DNA of 64,000 bases. Source: Pomphorhynchus laevis (lineage: Eukaryota > Acanthocephala > Palaeacanthocephala > Echinorhynchida > Pomphorhynchidae). The translations under genes were made by a program, and so were the position numbers. The DNA lies in NCBI GenBank assembly GCA_012934845.2, contig WNNJ02000258.1:33789-97788 (forward strand). The letters are read 5' to 3'. Shown one piece after another: positions 44,605 through 56,342 of this stretch. Under the pieces are notes generated by a model. It saw only the letters and a list, made by a program, of their open reading frames with translations, was not told the DNA's origin and searched no databases. Within the stretch, counting starts at the first letter, position 1. Every line of letters starts with the position of its first letter.

Positions 44605-47330
44605 ATTCTTTCATTTCTATTTTAATAATCTTAATGCAAACTCTGCAAACACTTGCTTTTGAAATGAAAGCAAGCAATCAAATTACGATTAAAGCAATTA
44701 ACTCTGTACAATTACTACAAAGTAATTGCTGAGGTAATAATTATCAAAGTAATAATTAAGATATTATTGAGGATTTTAATATTTTGCTGAGGATTTTAAT
44801 AATTTATGTAAGTGTTTGCAACTTATTGCACATTAGGATATATATGAAGATATAATTAGACTTAGATTTAAAACTTTTGGATTTTAAACTTAATATTACT
44901 GGAATTTTAAGCAAAATTGAAAAATTCGTATATTAAGAAACTTGTATTTTGGAACTGCTGTAATCTGTCTAGATTACTGTCCCTTGTTACTAGCGCCTTG
45001 CTAGTTGAATCGAATCAGTGGTAAATGCTCTTAGGAAAGCATTTATGTTCACATTACAGGGATATTTCTTAGGGCAAAGTTCAGGTATGTTACTGCATTT
45101 ACGGCATCGGAATAATAATTTCGAATAATCAGGAAGCCAAAATTGAAAGAACTGAAAATGCAAGGAAATTAATTGCTCCAATTAAATTATTCTCCCAATA
45201 ATAGAATCAGGTTATTATTTAGGTAGTCAGAATATATGTATAACATCGTGAAAATAATAAAAATAATCTCACATCGTTGCTCTATTATATTTTCGCGTTG
45301 ATGCTATTACATCGATAGCTGATGTTACAATATGATATTAATATACATATATCAGACCTTATAGGAAAACATGATAATTAGGTGTATACACACCCGGTAT
45401 ATTTGGCATTTAATCGAAAGTATCTCTTAATGTAAAACGAATCTAAAATTGCTTTTATACTGTGAAGTAGTATAAATGATATTCACGTCTCAGCACACAC
45501 AGTATGAGCATTAACAGCTATCGAAAAACGTTGTTGGTGTCAATTTTTAAATTAATTAAATTTGCAATGATACAGCACAATTACTTCACAGTGTACTGAG
45601 ATAACTTGACAAAAATATTTAATATCATAATTTTAATGTCACATTATTTCGATAGATGTGACACAAAGCCTGAATTACTCGTAAATCGTTTATGATTTTA
45701 AATTACGCGTTGAAAAATAATATTTACTTACCTTTGCATCGATGCATTTATCATATTTTTAAGAAAATATTATAAAAACATTAGTCTAAAAGATCCGAGA
45801 AATACATTTAGGGATTATTGCCTATGCTTTCTGTGACACAAAGCAAATGTCATGTCAAAATTAACGTGAAACGATATATAACATATTCTCATGAATGAAC
45901 TGTTAACACAGTATTGTATGGGAAATGGATTTTTTATTGCAATAGAATGGGATATATTTGTATTTAACATAATCAGATAAAAATGTTGATTTTGTAAATG
46001 CGTATTGTATATTTTATAAATGCGTAATTTTACTGCATATCAATTGATTTGTTATCAAATGAATGAAGTGTAAATTAGACACAACCAACAGTTTAAAAGT
46101 GCTTAAGTGGGGATCACACTCAAGTTAATTTGTTCATTGAAAATTATTTTACACAATAATCGCGCATTTTAAAGAGTTTTGGATAACAAATTTTAAAATT
46201 TTCAATTTAACAAATTTTACTAGTGATTTTAGTTTAAATTATATCAATTAGTGTCGATTTAAATAATATTTTATTTCAGGTTTTTAAATTTAATAATTTT
46301 TTAATTTATATTATCTTATATAATTTTATATATAAGCATACAATTATGAAATAATTTATAGAAATTATTAATCATTTAAATAGTTATTATAATATTATAA
46401 TTTAATATTATTTTTATTAATTTAGTTATTAACGCAACCAATTCGAGGCAGAAGATTATTTTTGTCAGATATTTTGGAAAGTCACAAATTTATTAATCGT
46501 AATTACGTTTCTATCATTTAACATCAACAATACAAGAATAGCTTTTAAAAATAAATGGCTATTTTAACAATTTCGAAAGCATACAAACTACCTGCAGAAA
46601 GGTTCTATAATTAATTAAAGGTTCTATAAGTAATTAATGTATGTTAATTATATCTGCTACTTCGCCGATATTTTTATGATTTCAATTTAATGTTTTTGAA
46701 TTATTATACTAACGCCTTTATGTTTAGATAGTTTAAATATTAAAATAAATTACAAAATCTGCGGACTCGTAGTGTATATGATAACTATATGATATTTTAT
46801 CTGTTCAGTGAACATATTTCAGTGATATCTAAAATATCATTTTTGTCAGACAAGTGAAGAAGATATTAGTAATCGCAGGAGTAAAAGGAATAAACGTGAC
46901 AAGTTTCAAACATAATATGTTATTGATATTTTATATTATATTACATTATATAATATTTTTTATATCTTAAAATCTTATTTTATTTTTAATCTAAAAATTT
47001 TAATCTATTTTATTTGTAATCTAAACTGTTTTTGTATATACAAATAAAAAGTATTTAAATCGATATTAATTGTTGTGTTATCTATAAACTTACTGTCAAA
47101 ACATAAATATTTTTAATTTGAAAATATTTTTATGTTTTTATTTTAAAATAGTCACAACGTAAATTAAAAACCTTTTAAAGGTCACTATTAAAAATTGATT
47201 ACAATACAGAATTTATAATATCAAAGTGTGGTTTTAAGCAACATAAAAAATAAAAACAGTTAATTTTATATTTTATAGATTATAACAAATATTCATTAAT
47301 ATTTTTATAAATATTATTTATATTTTAATA
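44605..47330. other. intron DNA, nothing recognised
   Basis: AT-rich. A 63-codon Cys-containing open stretch on the minus strand (45181-44990) matches no family. No repeat unit or RNA gene identified. Confidence 0.45.
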
Positions 47331-47569
47331 AATTTACAGACGGAGTGGTATCACTCTCGTTTGAGATATTCATAAAATAAGTTAGACGATATAAAAGATA
47401 CCTGGGTGGCATTTGCCAGGGCTTTTGCTAATGATCCTTTTTGTGAATCTGTAGTGCTGGTTTAGCACTCTATGATGGTATTAGGGGTGATCTAGTACCT
47501 CATACACATGACTTGTTTCTTGCCGTCTGCTAGTCCTCCTCTGCATCAAGCACTGGGAGGGATCTGGCA

Positions 47570-47617
47570 CTGATGAGTCATAGTGATGACGAACCGGTAT
47601 CAAATATTGTTATCGTC
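47570..47617 (+). ncRNA. hammerhead-like core, unit 1
   Basis: CTGATGA (47570-47576), stem-loop II GTCAT-AGTG-ATGAC (47577-47590), GAA (47591-47593), stem III CGGTA with TATCG, then the triplet GTC ending at 47617. The base after GAA is C where the active fold needs A (pairing with U16.1), so cleavage here should be weak or absent. Confidence 0.55.
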
Positions 47618-47889
47618 GTTCTTTCGCGTCTGGTTTAAAAAATTGTTAACATAATTCACGCGGAATGGTATCACCCTCGTTTCAAATATTCATAAAAGAA
47701 GTTAGACGATATAAAAGATACCTGGGTGGCATTTGCCAGGGCTTTTGCTAATGATCCTTCTTGTGAATCTATAGTGCTGGTTTAGCACTCTATGATGGTA
47801 CTAGAGGTGATCTAGTACCTCATACACATAACTTGTTTCTTGCCGTCTGCTAGTCCTCCTCTGCATCAAGCACTGGGAGGGATCTGACA

Positions 47890-47937
47890 CTGATGAGTCA
47901 TAGTGATGACGAACCGGTATCAAATATTGTTATCGTC
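47890..47937 (+). ncRNA. hammerhead-like core, unit 2
   Basis: Same elements as unit 1, including the GAAC change, with CTGATGA at 47890-47896 and GTC ending at 47937. The sequence just before the core reads gatctgaca in place of gatctggca. Confidence 0.55.
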
Positions 47938-48212
47938 GTTCTTTCGCGTCTGGTTTAAAAGATTGTTGACATATTTTACGCGGAATGGTATCACTCTCGT
48001 TTGAGATATTCATAAAAGAAGTTAGACGATATAAAAGATACCTGTGTTGGCATTTGCCAGTGCTTTTGCTAATGATCCTTTTTGTGAAGTTGTAGTGCTG
48101 GCTTAGCACTCTATGATGATAATAGTAGAGGTGTTCTAGTACCTCATACACATGACTTGTTTCTTGCCGTCTGCTAGTCATACTCTGCATCAAGCAGTGG
48201 AAAGATCTGGCA

Positions 48213-48263
48213 CTGATGAGTCATAGTGATGACGAAACGGTATCATCAAATACTGTTATCGTC
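48213..48263 (+). ncRNA. hammerhead-like core, unit 3 (conserved bases intact)
   Basis: CTGATGA (48213-48219), stem-loop II with 5 perfect pairs (GTCAT/ATGAC, loop AGTG), GAAA (48234-48237). Stem III is ACGGTA with TATCGT (one G-U pair), then C at 48263 as the cleavage base. All conserved core positions are present. What I cannot show is a stem I directly against the core. The best pairing is AGAAAG-type on the left (tggaaagatc) with TCTTTC on the right (gttctttcg), with an asymmetric internal loop. Confidence 0.6.
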
Positions 48264-48329
48264 GTTCTTTCGCATCTGGCTTAAAATATTGTTATTAATA
48301 TGTTAATTCTACAACTTAGTAGATTGTTC

Positions 48330-49960
48330 TCATGCAGGGAGATTGAAGTGGATTGAAAACGACTGGCAAATAATAAAGCTACAGGTCCTGACTGCATATT
48401 AGCAGAGACACTTAAAACAACTTTCAGTATTCTCAACCATTACTGGGTAACACTTTCTAATAAAATACTAACTGAAGATGCGTTCCCAAAAAGTCGTAAG
48501 TAGCCGTAGTCCAAACATTTTATATAAAGGGAAAGAAGATTTTACTTATCCTGGTTCTTACAGAGGCATTGCCTCATCGGATCATTGTTATAAATAATTG
48601 TCAACTTTGGTAACAAACAGACTGCAAACATGTGTAGAAACTAGTTTATCTTCCGAACAGTTTGGTTTTAAACAAGGTTGTTGTACATTATCTGCGTTTT
48701 CATCTTTGAGAAAGTTAATCCAAAACTATATCACAAGATACCGATCAGTCTATGTAATTTTTGTTGAATTTTAGCCTACGTTTTACTCAGTGGGTCGTAC
48801 TATTTTGATACAACAACTACATTATTATTTTAACGTTTCCAGAAATACAATCAGTCCTAAAACAAATCTTATATCTACATGAAATTCGGATTTGCAATTG
48901 ATTGAATTATTAAAATGTTATTCTCCAAATTTGTGGAGTTCTTCAAGTAATCCCAATTAACCCATTATGTTTCGATCTAATTATCAGACTTGCCTGCTTT
49001 AATTAAGGAGGTGTTTTCTGATATCGCTATACGCTAATGATTTTGCAATCATAAGTTAAGATATAAACGCACTATAATTTGCATTGCACAAACTCGCAAT
49101 GCATTCTGATAATAAATCGCATTTAATGTGGCGAATACGAAAGTTATTAAATTCAGAAAGGGAGAGAGGTTATTAAAGCATCTACTCTACAAAAATGTTT
49201 TGCTAAAATAATGTACTAGCTACAAATATCTCGAAATAACTATATCATCGATATGAAGCTTTGTTGAACACCTTTAAAACTCAGAACTGTACGTTCACTT
49301 TGTAGGTTCATCAAATTCTAAAGTTATGGACTAGTTTCCTTATAGACTCACCTAACTGATCAAATTCTAAATATTGGATCATTAGCGTTTATTGGCGCCC
49401 TGAAATTGTTTGCTTTATTATGATATAGCCAAAGTTTTTTATGGACTAGTTTCTTTATAAATTCACCTAACTGCTAAAAACATGAGCAAACTAGAAAGTA
49501 TCAAATGGCGATTTATTAAAAAAGTTTTAGGTGTATCTAAAAATGTATCGTCATCATGTCAAGAATAACCAAAGTTCACTGTTTAATTGATGATTTCAAA
49601 TTTTATTTAATGTTGTCATCGACAGATTCATATAAATTTTATTTAAATGGCTGACATTAAAAGATTAATAATTTTAACCCAGATATTCTAAACACACCAG
49701 CAATAAAATTTCATATTGAAGGGATTAATGTTGCCATAAGAAACCACTGATTATACGTGCCTCCAATCACGGCTACCATATTAAATTTTGTTCATGCAAC
49801 AAGGCAATTCATGAGCGCAAACCTTCCTGCTTCTGCCATTTTTGCAATCTTACACTTATGGAAATGCAGCTATTTGAGCGAGCTTTCTCTGAAGAAAATT
49901 GATAATCCTGAAAACGGATAATTTCGGCATTGGCTGTTAAATAAATGATGATTAATCTAT
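48330..49960 (+). mobile_element. degraded LINE, reverse transcriptase to 3' end
   Basis: Plus-strand remnants in order are NNKATGPDCILAETLK (near 48370) and YKGKEDFTYPGSYRGIAS (48530). Next come SEQFGFKQGCCTLSAFSSLR (48655) and a LYANDFAII version of the YADD box (49030). Then come KFRKGERLLKHLLYKN (49150), KYLEITIS (49220) and KLESIKWRFIKKVLGVSKN (49500). A Cys/His end (CHFCNLTLMEM) follows near 49840. This is the polymerase and thumb of an endonuclease-bearing LINE, of the CR1/RTE kind. There are many stops and several frame changes, and YAND replaces YADD. Endonuclease and ORF1 are absent; the tandem hammerhead-like units lie where its upstream part would be. Confidence 0.75.
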
Positions 49961-50590
49961 TTACTTATTTTGTAAATTATTTTACCAATCGCCAATTGGC
50001 GGCAGTGGTTGATAAATAAACTCATAATAATAAATTAATAATATTTAATTATTTAATAATCGGCACAATATTGATTAAAATTTGTTAACGAAACTTAATA
50101 AAACAGCCAAATAAAATTAAAAATTACACATCTTTGACTATTTTACATAACAATATATAATTTTTTATAATTTATGCGTATTTTTATGCATATAAAATGT
50201 TCCTTCCTGCTGGCCAGTGAGCAATTCGTAAAGGAACTTTAAAATTACCAAATTCGGTGTGTTGTGGATTCGAATAGCGAATCATAATTATCTCCCACAC
50301 TAACTAAAGAACACATAAAAATTGCGTAATTTGGTATATAAGCCAAATATAAACAGCATTTCGGAGGCAAGGAATTCAACAGAAACAGTAACATGACTGA
50401 AGCACGAAATGTAGTGTTTCAAAATTCCAACTAAGTTAAAATTTCAATATAAAATTGTGCTTTAATAAACTATTAAATATTTTTATAAATGTTTAATAAG
50501 ATTAAATTTTTTAAAGTTTTAATACTTTGATACAAAACGTTAACCTCAAAAGCACGTCAACAGTTTAATATACAAATTTAATTCAAAATT
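49961..50590. other. intron DNA next to the large exon, nothing recognised
   Basis: AT-rich, no motif beyond the donor of the adjacent exon. Confidence 0.5.
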
Positions 50591-50596
50591 ACTTAC
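50591..50596 (-). promoter_or_regulatory. splice donor after the large exon
   Basis: gtaagt, a perfect consensus, located exactly where the long frame stops. Without splicing, the frame would end two codons later at TAA. Confidence 0.8.
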
Positions 50597-53586
50597 CCAT
50601 ATCGCTTAACCCAGCTATCTCTCTTGTATCTTAACGGCATTTGTTCTCTGCATACCAAAATATCAGAGCAAGTCGCTTCATTGCCAAGTGTTTGGCGTTG
50701 CATTGATAGATTAGCCTCGGAAAAGTATCTACTCATAGTTGGTCGATGATCAGTAAAATCGTCATTTTCAATTGATTTCTTCAATCTTCTTTTAACATCT
50801 GCTTGGCTACCTTGTCCTGTTTCTTCGCATACTGTATCAAGTGTAGTAAATTTTGTGCAAGTAGATCCGAATTTTTTCACATGTCCGTCTTTAATATTTC
50901 CCAACCTTCTAAACGTTTCATCTTTATCACAAAACGAATCGTCACTACCTGTAGAAGCTAAAGTATCCATGGATACAGCCTTAGATAGTGCAAAATTGTT
51001 AAATCCAGATATCATTATTTTAACATTGACTGACCCATCACGGTTTGCAAAGCGATCTTGATTTTTAGGCATAAGCACGTTCTCTTGATATTTATACTGC
51101 TGTGGTGTGTGATTCAATTTGTCCCTTTCTTTGATTTTCGGGTATTTCCTAACTTCAACCTGATCTTTATTTTCATTAAATTTTGGTGATGTGCCGTTGT
51201 TATTAGCGATAAAACTGTCACGATTATTTTTTTGTTGCTGCCGTTGATAATTGCTGAGAGAAGGAAAATTATTGTTATTTTTAGATTTGTTTTCGTATTT
51301 TCGCAAGCTTTCACACCATTTCTTTAGAATATGATATTCTCCTTCAGGTTCTCTTTCCTCAATATGATGAAACATTTGCGGCTCAGACTTATTTAAATAT
51401 TGTTTCGATGCAGTATAATTTCCGGGACCCTCAACATCTTCGCCACCATTTCTGGGATTCGAGTCTTTTCTACGATGACTTGATTTATTTTGTAATAAAG
51501 ATAAACCGCTTTTAACGTCAACATTATCTAATAGGTTGCCTGATGATTGCTGATTTTGTTGGATCGATTCTGCTTGAGCTAAATTTAAATTCTCGGGAAT
51601 AGATATTGATTGGTTAATGAACTTTGAACGTCTTTTAGATGACTCAGTGTGACGAGCAAAGCTTGGTAAGGAATCTGATGAGAAAATATCGCGACCGATC
51701 CCAGTTAATGTACTTCCTCTTCTATCTGAGCGTGTATTCTTTATTGTTATATCAGGGCTACTGTCTAGTGATATCTGCTTTTCAAATGCCTTTTGATGCA
51801 AACGAATATCGCTGTTCTGCTCCGGAATTGATTTTCTGTAAAATGGGTATGAAGGAGGTGCACTAAATGCGCTACCACCACTAGCCATAGACGAACCAGT
51901 TGAACGTGGGCTATAATCACGATAATGCTGATGTTGATCAACCCGAGAATTATTAATGGAATCGATTATTTTATCAGTTTGATTTTGTTGTTGCTGAATC
52001 GAATTCAAGCCATCATTATGATCGTCAATAAGAACATCATCAATGTCGTGATCCGTATTGCTGCTTCTATTGTTATCTTCATCAACAAACGATTTATAGT
52101 TATTTCGCGATAGATTTAAATTCTCAAAATTCATTCCCCTTGATCCTACTACTGATGCACTAGGTGATTGTTCAGCAAATTTCGCCTGATAATGATCCGA
52201 CATGTATCCACTTTCAAAACTGAAAACGTCATGAGGTGACTGTTTTTCAAATGATCTTTGCTTTTGCAGATCAGTACCCGAACAGAAAGAAATACGGCGA
52301 TCTCTGTTTTCGACGTATGCCCTAAGTTTGTTAATGATTGACGATGTTGACAACGGCTGTGGACATTGATCCTTCTGACCTTTACTTGTCGCTCCTTCAG
52401 TTGCTGAAATTTGCTGATATAATGGATTCGAATCTTGCTTCTTTGATTGAAGAAGTAAATCATCTAGCGTAATTACGGGCTTTTGATCAACATCCCCGGT
52501 GCAAGGAAATCCACACGCATCGTTGAATTGTCCGGAACTACTTAGCTCCTGCTTCTCTCTTCGTCGCCATTGTTGCATCAGTAAGCCAGTTGATGAAGAA
52601 GAATAATAATCTTCAAGTGCCTCTGGTTGGTGTAAGCGTCTTGACATCGTCGGTCTATTATCTTCAAGAATGTTTTCTCGTTTACCGATTCCCGTCGCTA
52701 ATATATCTTGCACGCCAAACGATGTACTGTGGTGTTCAGTTGTCGTTGGCAGCGCTGTATGCGCAACTCTATGCTGGCTGTATTGTAGGGGCTTTTGGTG
52801 CTTATTATCGTCGAATGATCTGGCAGTTCGTATTGTTTCTTTAATTATTACACACGGCTTTCTCATTGTTAATTCATTATTTCCAGTAACTTTACTGTAA
52901 TAAGCAAAATCAAATTCATCCCTTGATTGCATGCGTGGTCTTTTACTAATGTACTCCGCTGCCGTGTATCTTGCATCTGTTGATGTCCTTACTGGGGTTA
53001 ACGTTGAAGGTAAACTCTCGTTAGAAGAAATCTGTAACTGATTCATTGACTGCGACAATCGTCTGATCCGGTCATTACTGATCGTCGAGTCGTTATCGTC
53101 TTGAAGCAGCTTGTAGGCATGATTCTGATTTTGATGGTTTTGCTGATTATCATAGCAAAACCAAGATTGTCCATATGACTTTTCATTATGGTCTCTTCCG
53201 TCTATATTTTGTTTGTTCATTCGGTTTAGCTTTTCGTTATCGCCTTGGCCATTAATCGGCTTGTTGTAAAAGTGATGAGGCAAATCAGACATAGAGCTAA
53301 ATCTTGCCAACTGATCTAGGGATCTTGGCTGTACAATATTATATGATTCACGGGAACTTATATTCATAAATGCGACCGGTTTGTTGTTATTGTTGTTTTC
53401 AAGATATCTCGCCATTCTTCTCACTTTAGACTGACCCGTTGTTCTATTAAGAAAATTGCTCTGCAAATTATTCTTCTGATCTTGTTGTATACCCGTTGTT
53501 GTAAATATCTGGCTTTTATATTCATTACCTGTTTGCTGATATTGGCCGTTGTCTTTAAATGCACTGCTTGAATTTCGTCTACTCAT
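50597..53586 (-). CDS. large first coding exon of the MLCK-like gene (disordered N-terminal region)
   Basis: It encodes 996 complete codons plus two bases. The start ATG (MSRRNSSSAFKDNG) is preceded in frame by TAA one codon upstream, which supports this start. The protein is rich in Ser, Asn, Gln, Arg and Asp with no globular domain that I recognise. Seen in it are many Arg-X-X-Ser sites (RRNS, RRIS, RRGS, KRRS, HRRKDS), Asn runs, Gln-rich stretches, and the string RPTMSR twice (near residues 314 and 954). The C-terminal third carries acidic/basic patches and ends RYKRDSWVKRYG. The last codon is split by GG|gtaagt, a strong donor in the phase that fits kinase exon 2. It is much longer than, and unlike, the Ig/Fn3-bearing N-termini of known large MLCKs. 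I infer a scaffold or localisation tail with multiple phosphorylation sites. That it is joined to the kinase is an inference from phase and strand. Confidence 0.8.
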
Positions 53587-53589
53587 TTA

Positions 53590-56340
53590 TGTATATAATT
53601 CAAGATTATTTTGTAAATTTTTCAGGTATTCAGATTTTAAGTAACGTCTCCTTGACTTATTTAATACAATTATTTTTCTTCAACATATTGTCAATAACTG
53701 TGTAGTAGTTATATGTATATCTTCTTGAAATCTTCTCTACTATTGTTTCTTCTGAATTTTCGATATGAATACAGTCGTCGTTCTTAATTGACTTCTCACT
53801 AAAAAGCAGCACCGTTTCGTTGATAAATAAGCAATTCGTATTTAACAAATTACAAAACTATAATTTTAATATCAATTTATTATTAAAAGTGTTTATATTT
53901 ATTACTAACTGATATTCCTGTTAAAATCAATAAATATTAAAAATAAAACTATCATAAGCTTATTGAAATTATTTGGGAAAAAATATCTTTTTAATTTGAA
54001 AAATTAATTGTTTTGCGTGTTAAAAAATTGTTTCGCATGAGGTAAAATCTCATATCTACAAAAAGACCGTCCTACGTGTGAGAGTTAAAATATGTTCAGA
54101 TTTTTATAATATATTTCATTGAAATAATGCATTTGGTAATACATTGAAATATATATTAAATTATAATTATAATATATTATATATTATATAATATTAATTA
54201 TTAAAAAGTGTATTATAAAATATTATATCAAATGTATATTATATGAAATTATATTTAAAACATATAATTTCATGTTATAAGGTGTTTTGTTATTAAATAA
54301 TAAAATGCAAGCCATTAATGATAAATTGATCACAAACGGTACAAATCAATAACAAATTTAAAAAACAAAAGAAAAGATAAAACCTAATTTTGTTAATTCT
54401 TACAAAATTACTATAACAAGTAAGATAAGTAAAATACTAACTAAAATACAAATGTTCGATTTTTTGTAAATGAAAATTGGCGAAATATGGGAAAATTATA
54501 TTTTGTAAAATATTTATAAATAGCCAACAAAAGTATGGATCAGCACTCAATTCTACCATTTCCTCACATTTTCGTGGTAATAGAAATGAGCACAATTTAC
54601 AAGTATCTAGCAAATTCTGCGCAGCTTTAAAAAGTTAACCTTCTCTCATTTGGATGAACATGGGTACATGAATAATCAACACCAAGTTGATAGCTTGCTT
54701 GAAATATATGACTGTATACTAATTTAAATTTCCTTCAATAAACATGTTTTCATCTATTCTTTTAAACTAAATAGGATATCTAAACGAATATATAGATTGT
54801 GATGTGTCATTTGAGGTTCTTTATTATTAGCCAGAATGCTTTTGCAAACATCCAGTGGAAATCTAGATCTAATGCCTAATTAAAAGCTATTCATAAACTA
54901 TTAAAGGTATTCGAAAATATGCTTGTCTTTTAAGTGGATTGTTTCAGTTTGAGCTTTCTGGAAAGATTCACGAAGTAAACCTCAGTACTTGTTAGAGAGC
55001 AAATTTCAAAAATTGCCAAGCAACGGCCATAAGCATCTAAATTTAAACTCTGCTCTATAACTTAATGCATTACAATCGTGATTTAGCGTCGAGGAGACTA
55101 CCTACACGACCCGACTACCATCCAAATGTTGACAAATTAAATTTGTACTTCAATACAATTGTGATTTTCAACATAAAATTAATTTTAATATTTGATAATG
55201 AAACTATTTAAAATGTCTATAAAAAATGACTTTTATGATACGTAGTATAGAATATAGCGATGTGAAATTGCTTTGTAATGCATAAAGATAAATATTTTAT
55301 GTATACCAACCTGATTTATTCTGTTCAAATTCATATCTTTAAAATAACATAATAAAGTAGCTATTGCTGAATTTGATATTTAGAGTTTTTTCTGGTAAAA
55401 TGTACCTTTTAAAAGGGAAGATTTTCAGAAACTTATTTATTGCTAAATTTACAAAATAATACGAATATCTTGTATATATGTTATATTTTTGTTCCATTTA
55501 AATTTATTATATTATATATCATATTATACAAATATTTATTTTTATAAATATTAAATATTTATTTATTAAATATTTATTTATATTTATTTATATATGTGAA
55601 AATAGAAACTTATTTATTGCACAATATTCAAAATCACACGGAATATCCTTTAGTTATTGTATTATTATCAAAACTTAATTCAGTAACTTATAATAAAAAA
55701 TGCTTAACTTACCATGTGAATTAAATTTATCTGATTTTTGAGAGCGTAAATAATAAATTGTATAGTGTGATTAAATGCGTCAATTTATTGAAATCCAAGA
55801 ATGTGTCACAATCTATGTTGGATAATTTCAATTTGTTTAACTTACATTTGTTTTAACCCTTGATTATTTAATTGTAGTAGATCACATATTGTAAGATAAA
55901 AATTATTTTCTTAAAGTTATTCTTAATTAAACAATTATTGGAAATTTTTAGAAATACTATATTTCGACTTCATCATATAAATATTGATTTATTTTTATAA
56001 ATATTATATTTTTTATATTATTTATTATAAATTCATGTTTATATTATATTTTATATTTTATTATCTATTTAAAAATTAATAATTATTTATAGATAATTTA
56101 TTACAAATAAATTATAAGATATTAAAATAAATATTTCATAATATTTCATATTATTTCATATTACAGAATAATAATTTATATTATTTTTTAATAAAATAGT
56201 TTACAATTTATCTAATTACCTATTAACTATGTAATTTACTGTTTTTAAGTCTTAAAAACGTATTTAATTATAACTTTGTTTTACCAAAATACCCTTAGTC
56301 ATTTATTTCATCAGAAATTTACTCATCAGTTATATTAAGT
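53590..56340. other. upstream region of the MLCK-like gene; AT-rich
   Basis: It should hold the promoter and any 5' non-coding exon of the minus-strand gene. No confident TATA box or initiator can be named in such AT-rich DNA. A 63-codon minus-strand open stretch (53848-53657) just upstream of the start could be an upstream ORF or a chance frame. The rest is simple ta/tta sequence. Confidence 0.45.
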
Positions 56341-56342
56341 CA

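Larger units (their letters stand above)
47335..48295 (+). repeat. three tandem 320-bp units with hammerhead-like cores (retrozyme-like)
   Basis: Units start near 47338, 47660 and 47980, with spacing between equivalent bases of 320 and 323. Units 1 and 2 are nearly identical; unit 3 differs more. Each has several self-complementary elements: tggca-tt-tgcca, agtgct..agcact, ggtactaga-ggtga-tctagtacc (exact in unit 2, kept by G-U pairs in unit 1), and the hammerhead-like core near its end. No coding region. Size and tandem arrangement fit what is known of animal retrozyme-type repeats, non-autonomous elements that carry type I hammerheads. A degraded LINE follows directly. Confidence 0.8.

Noticed and set aside
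44990-45181. Cys-containing 63-codon minus-strand ORF (RCRKCSNIPELC...)
   Set aside because: The cysteine spacing fits no zinc finger or peptide family I can name, and I see no convincing splice sites or repeats supporting it.
47930-48193. 87-codon minus-strand ORF in the tandem units
   Set aside because: It crosses the hammerhead-like repeat units, which are non-coding by structure and not open in the same frame in other units.
50855-52900. Several ORFs opposite or in other frames of the large exon
   Set aside because: They are shadows of the 996-codon frame and have no independent start or splice context.
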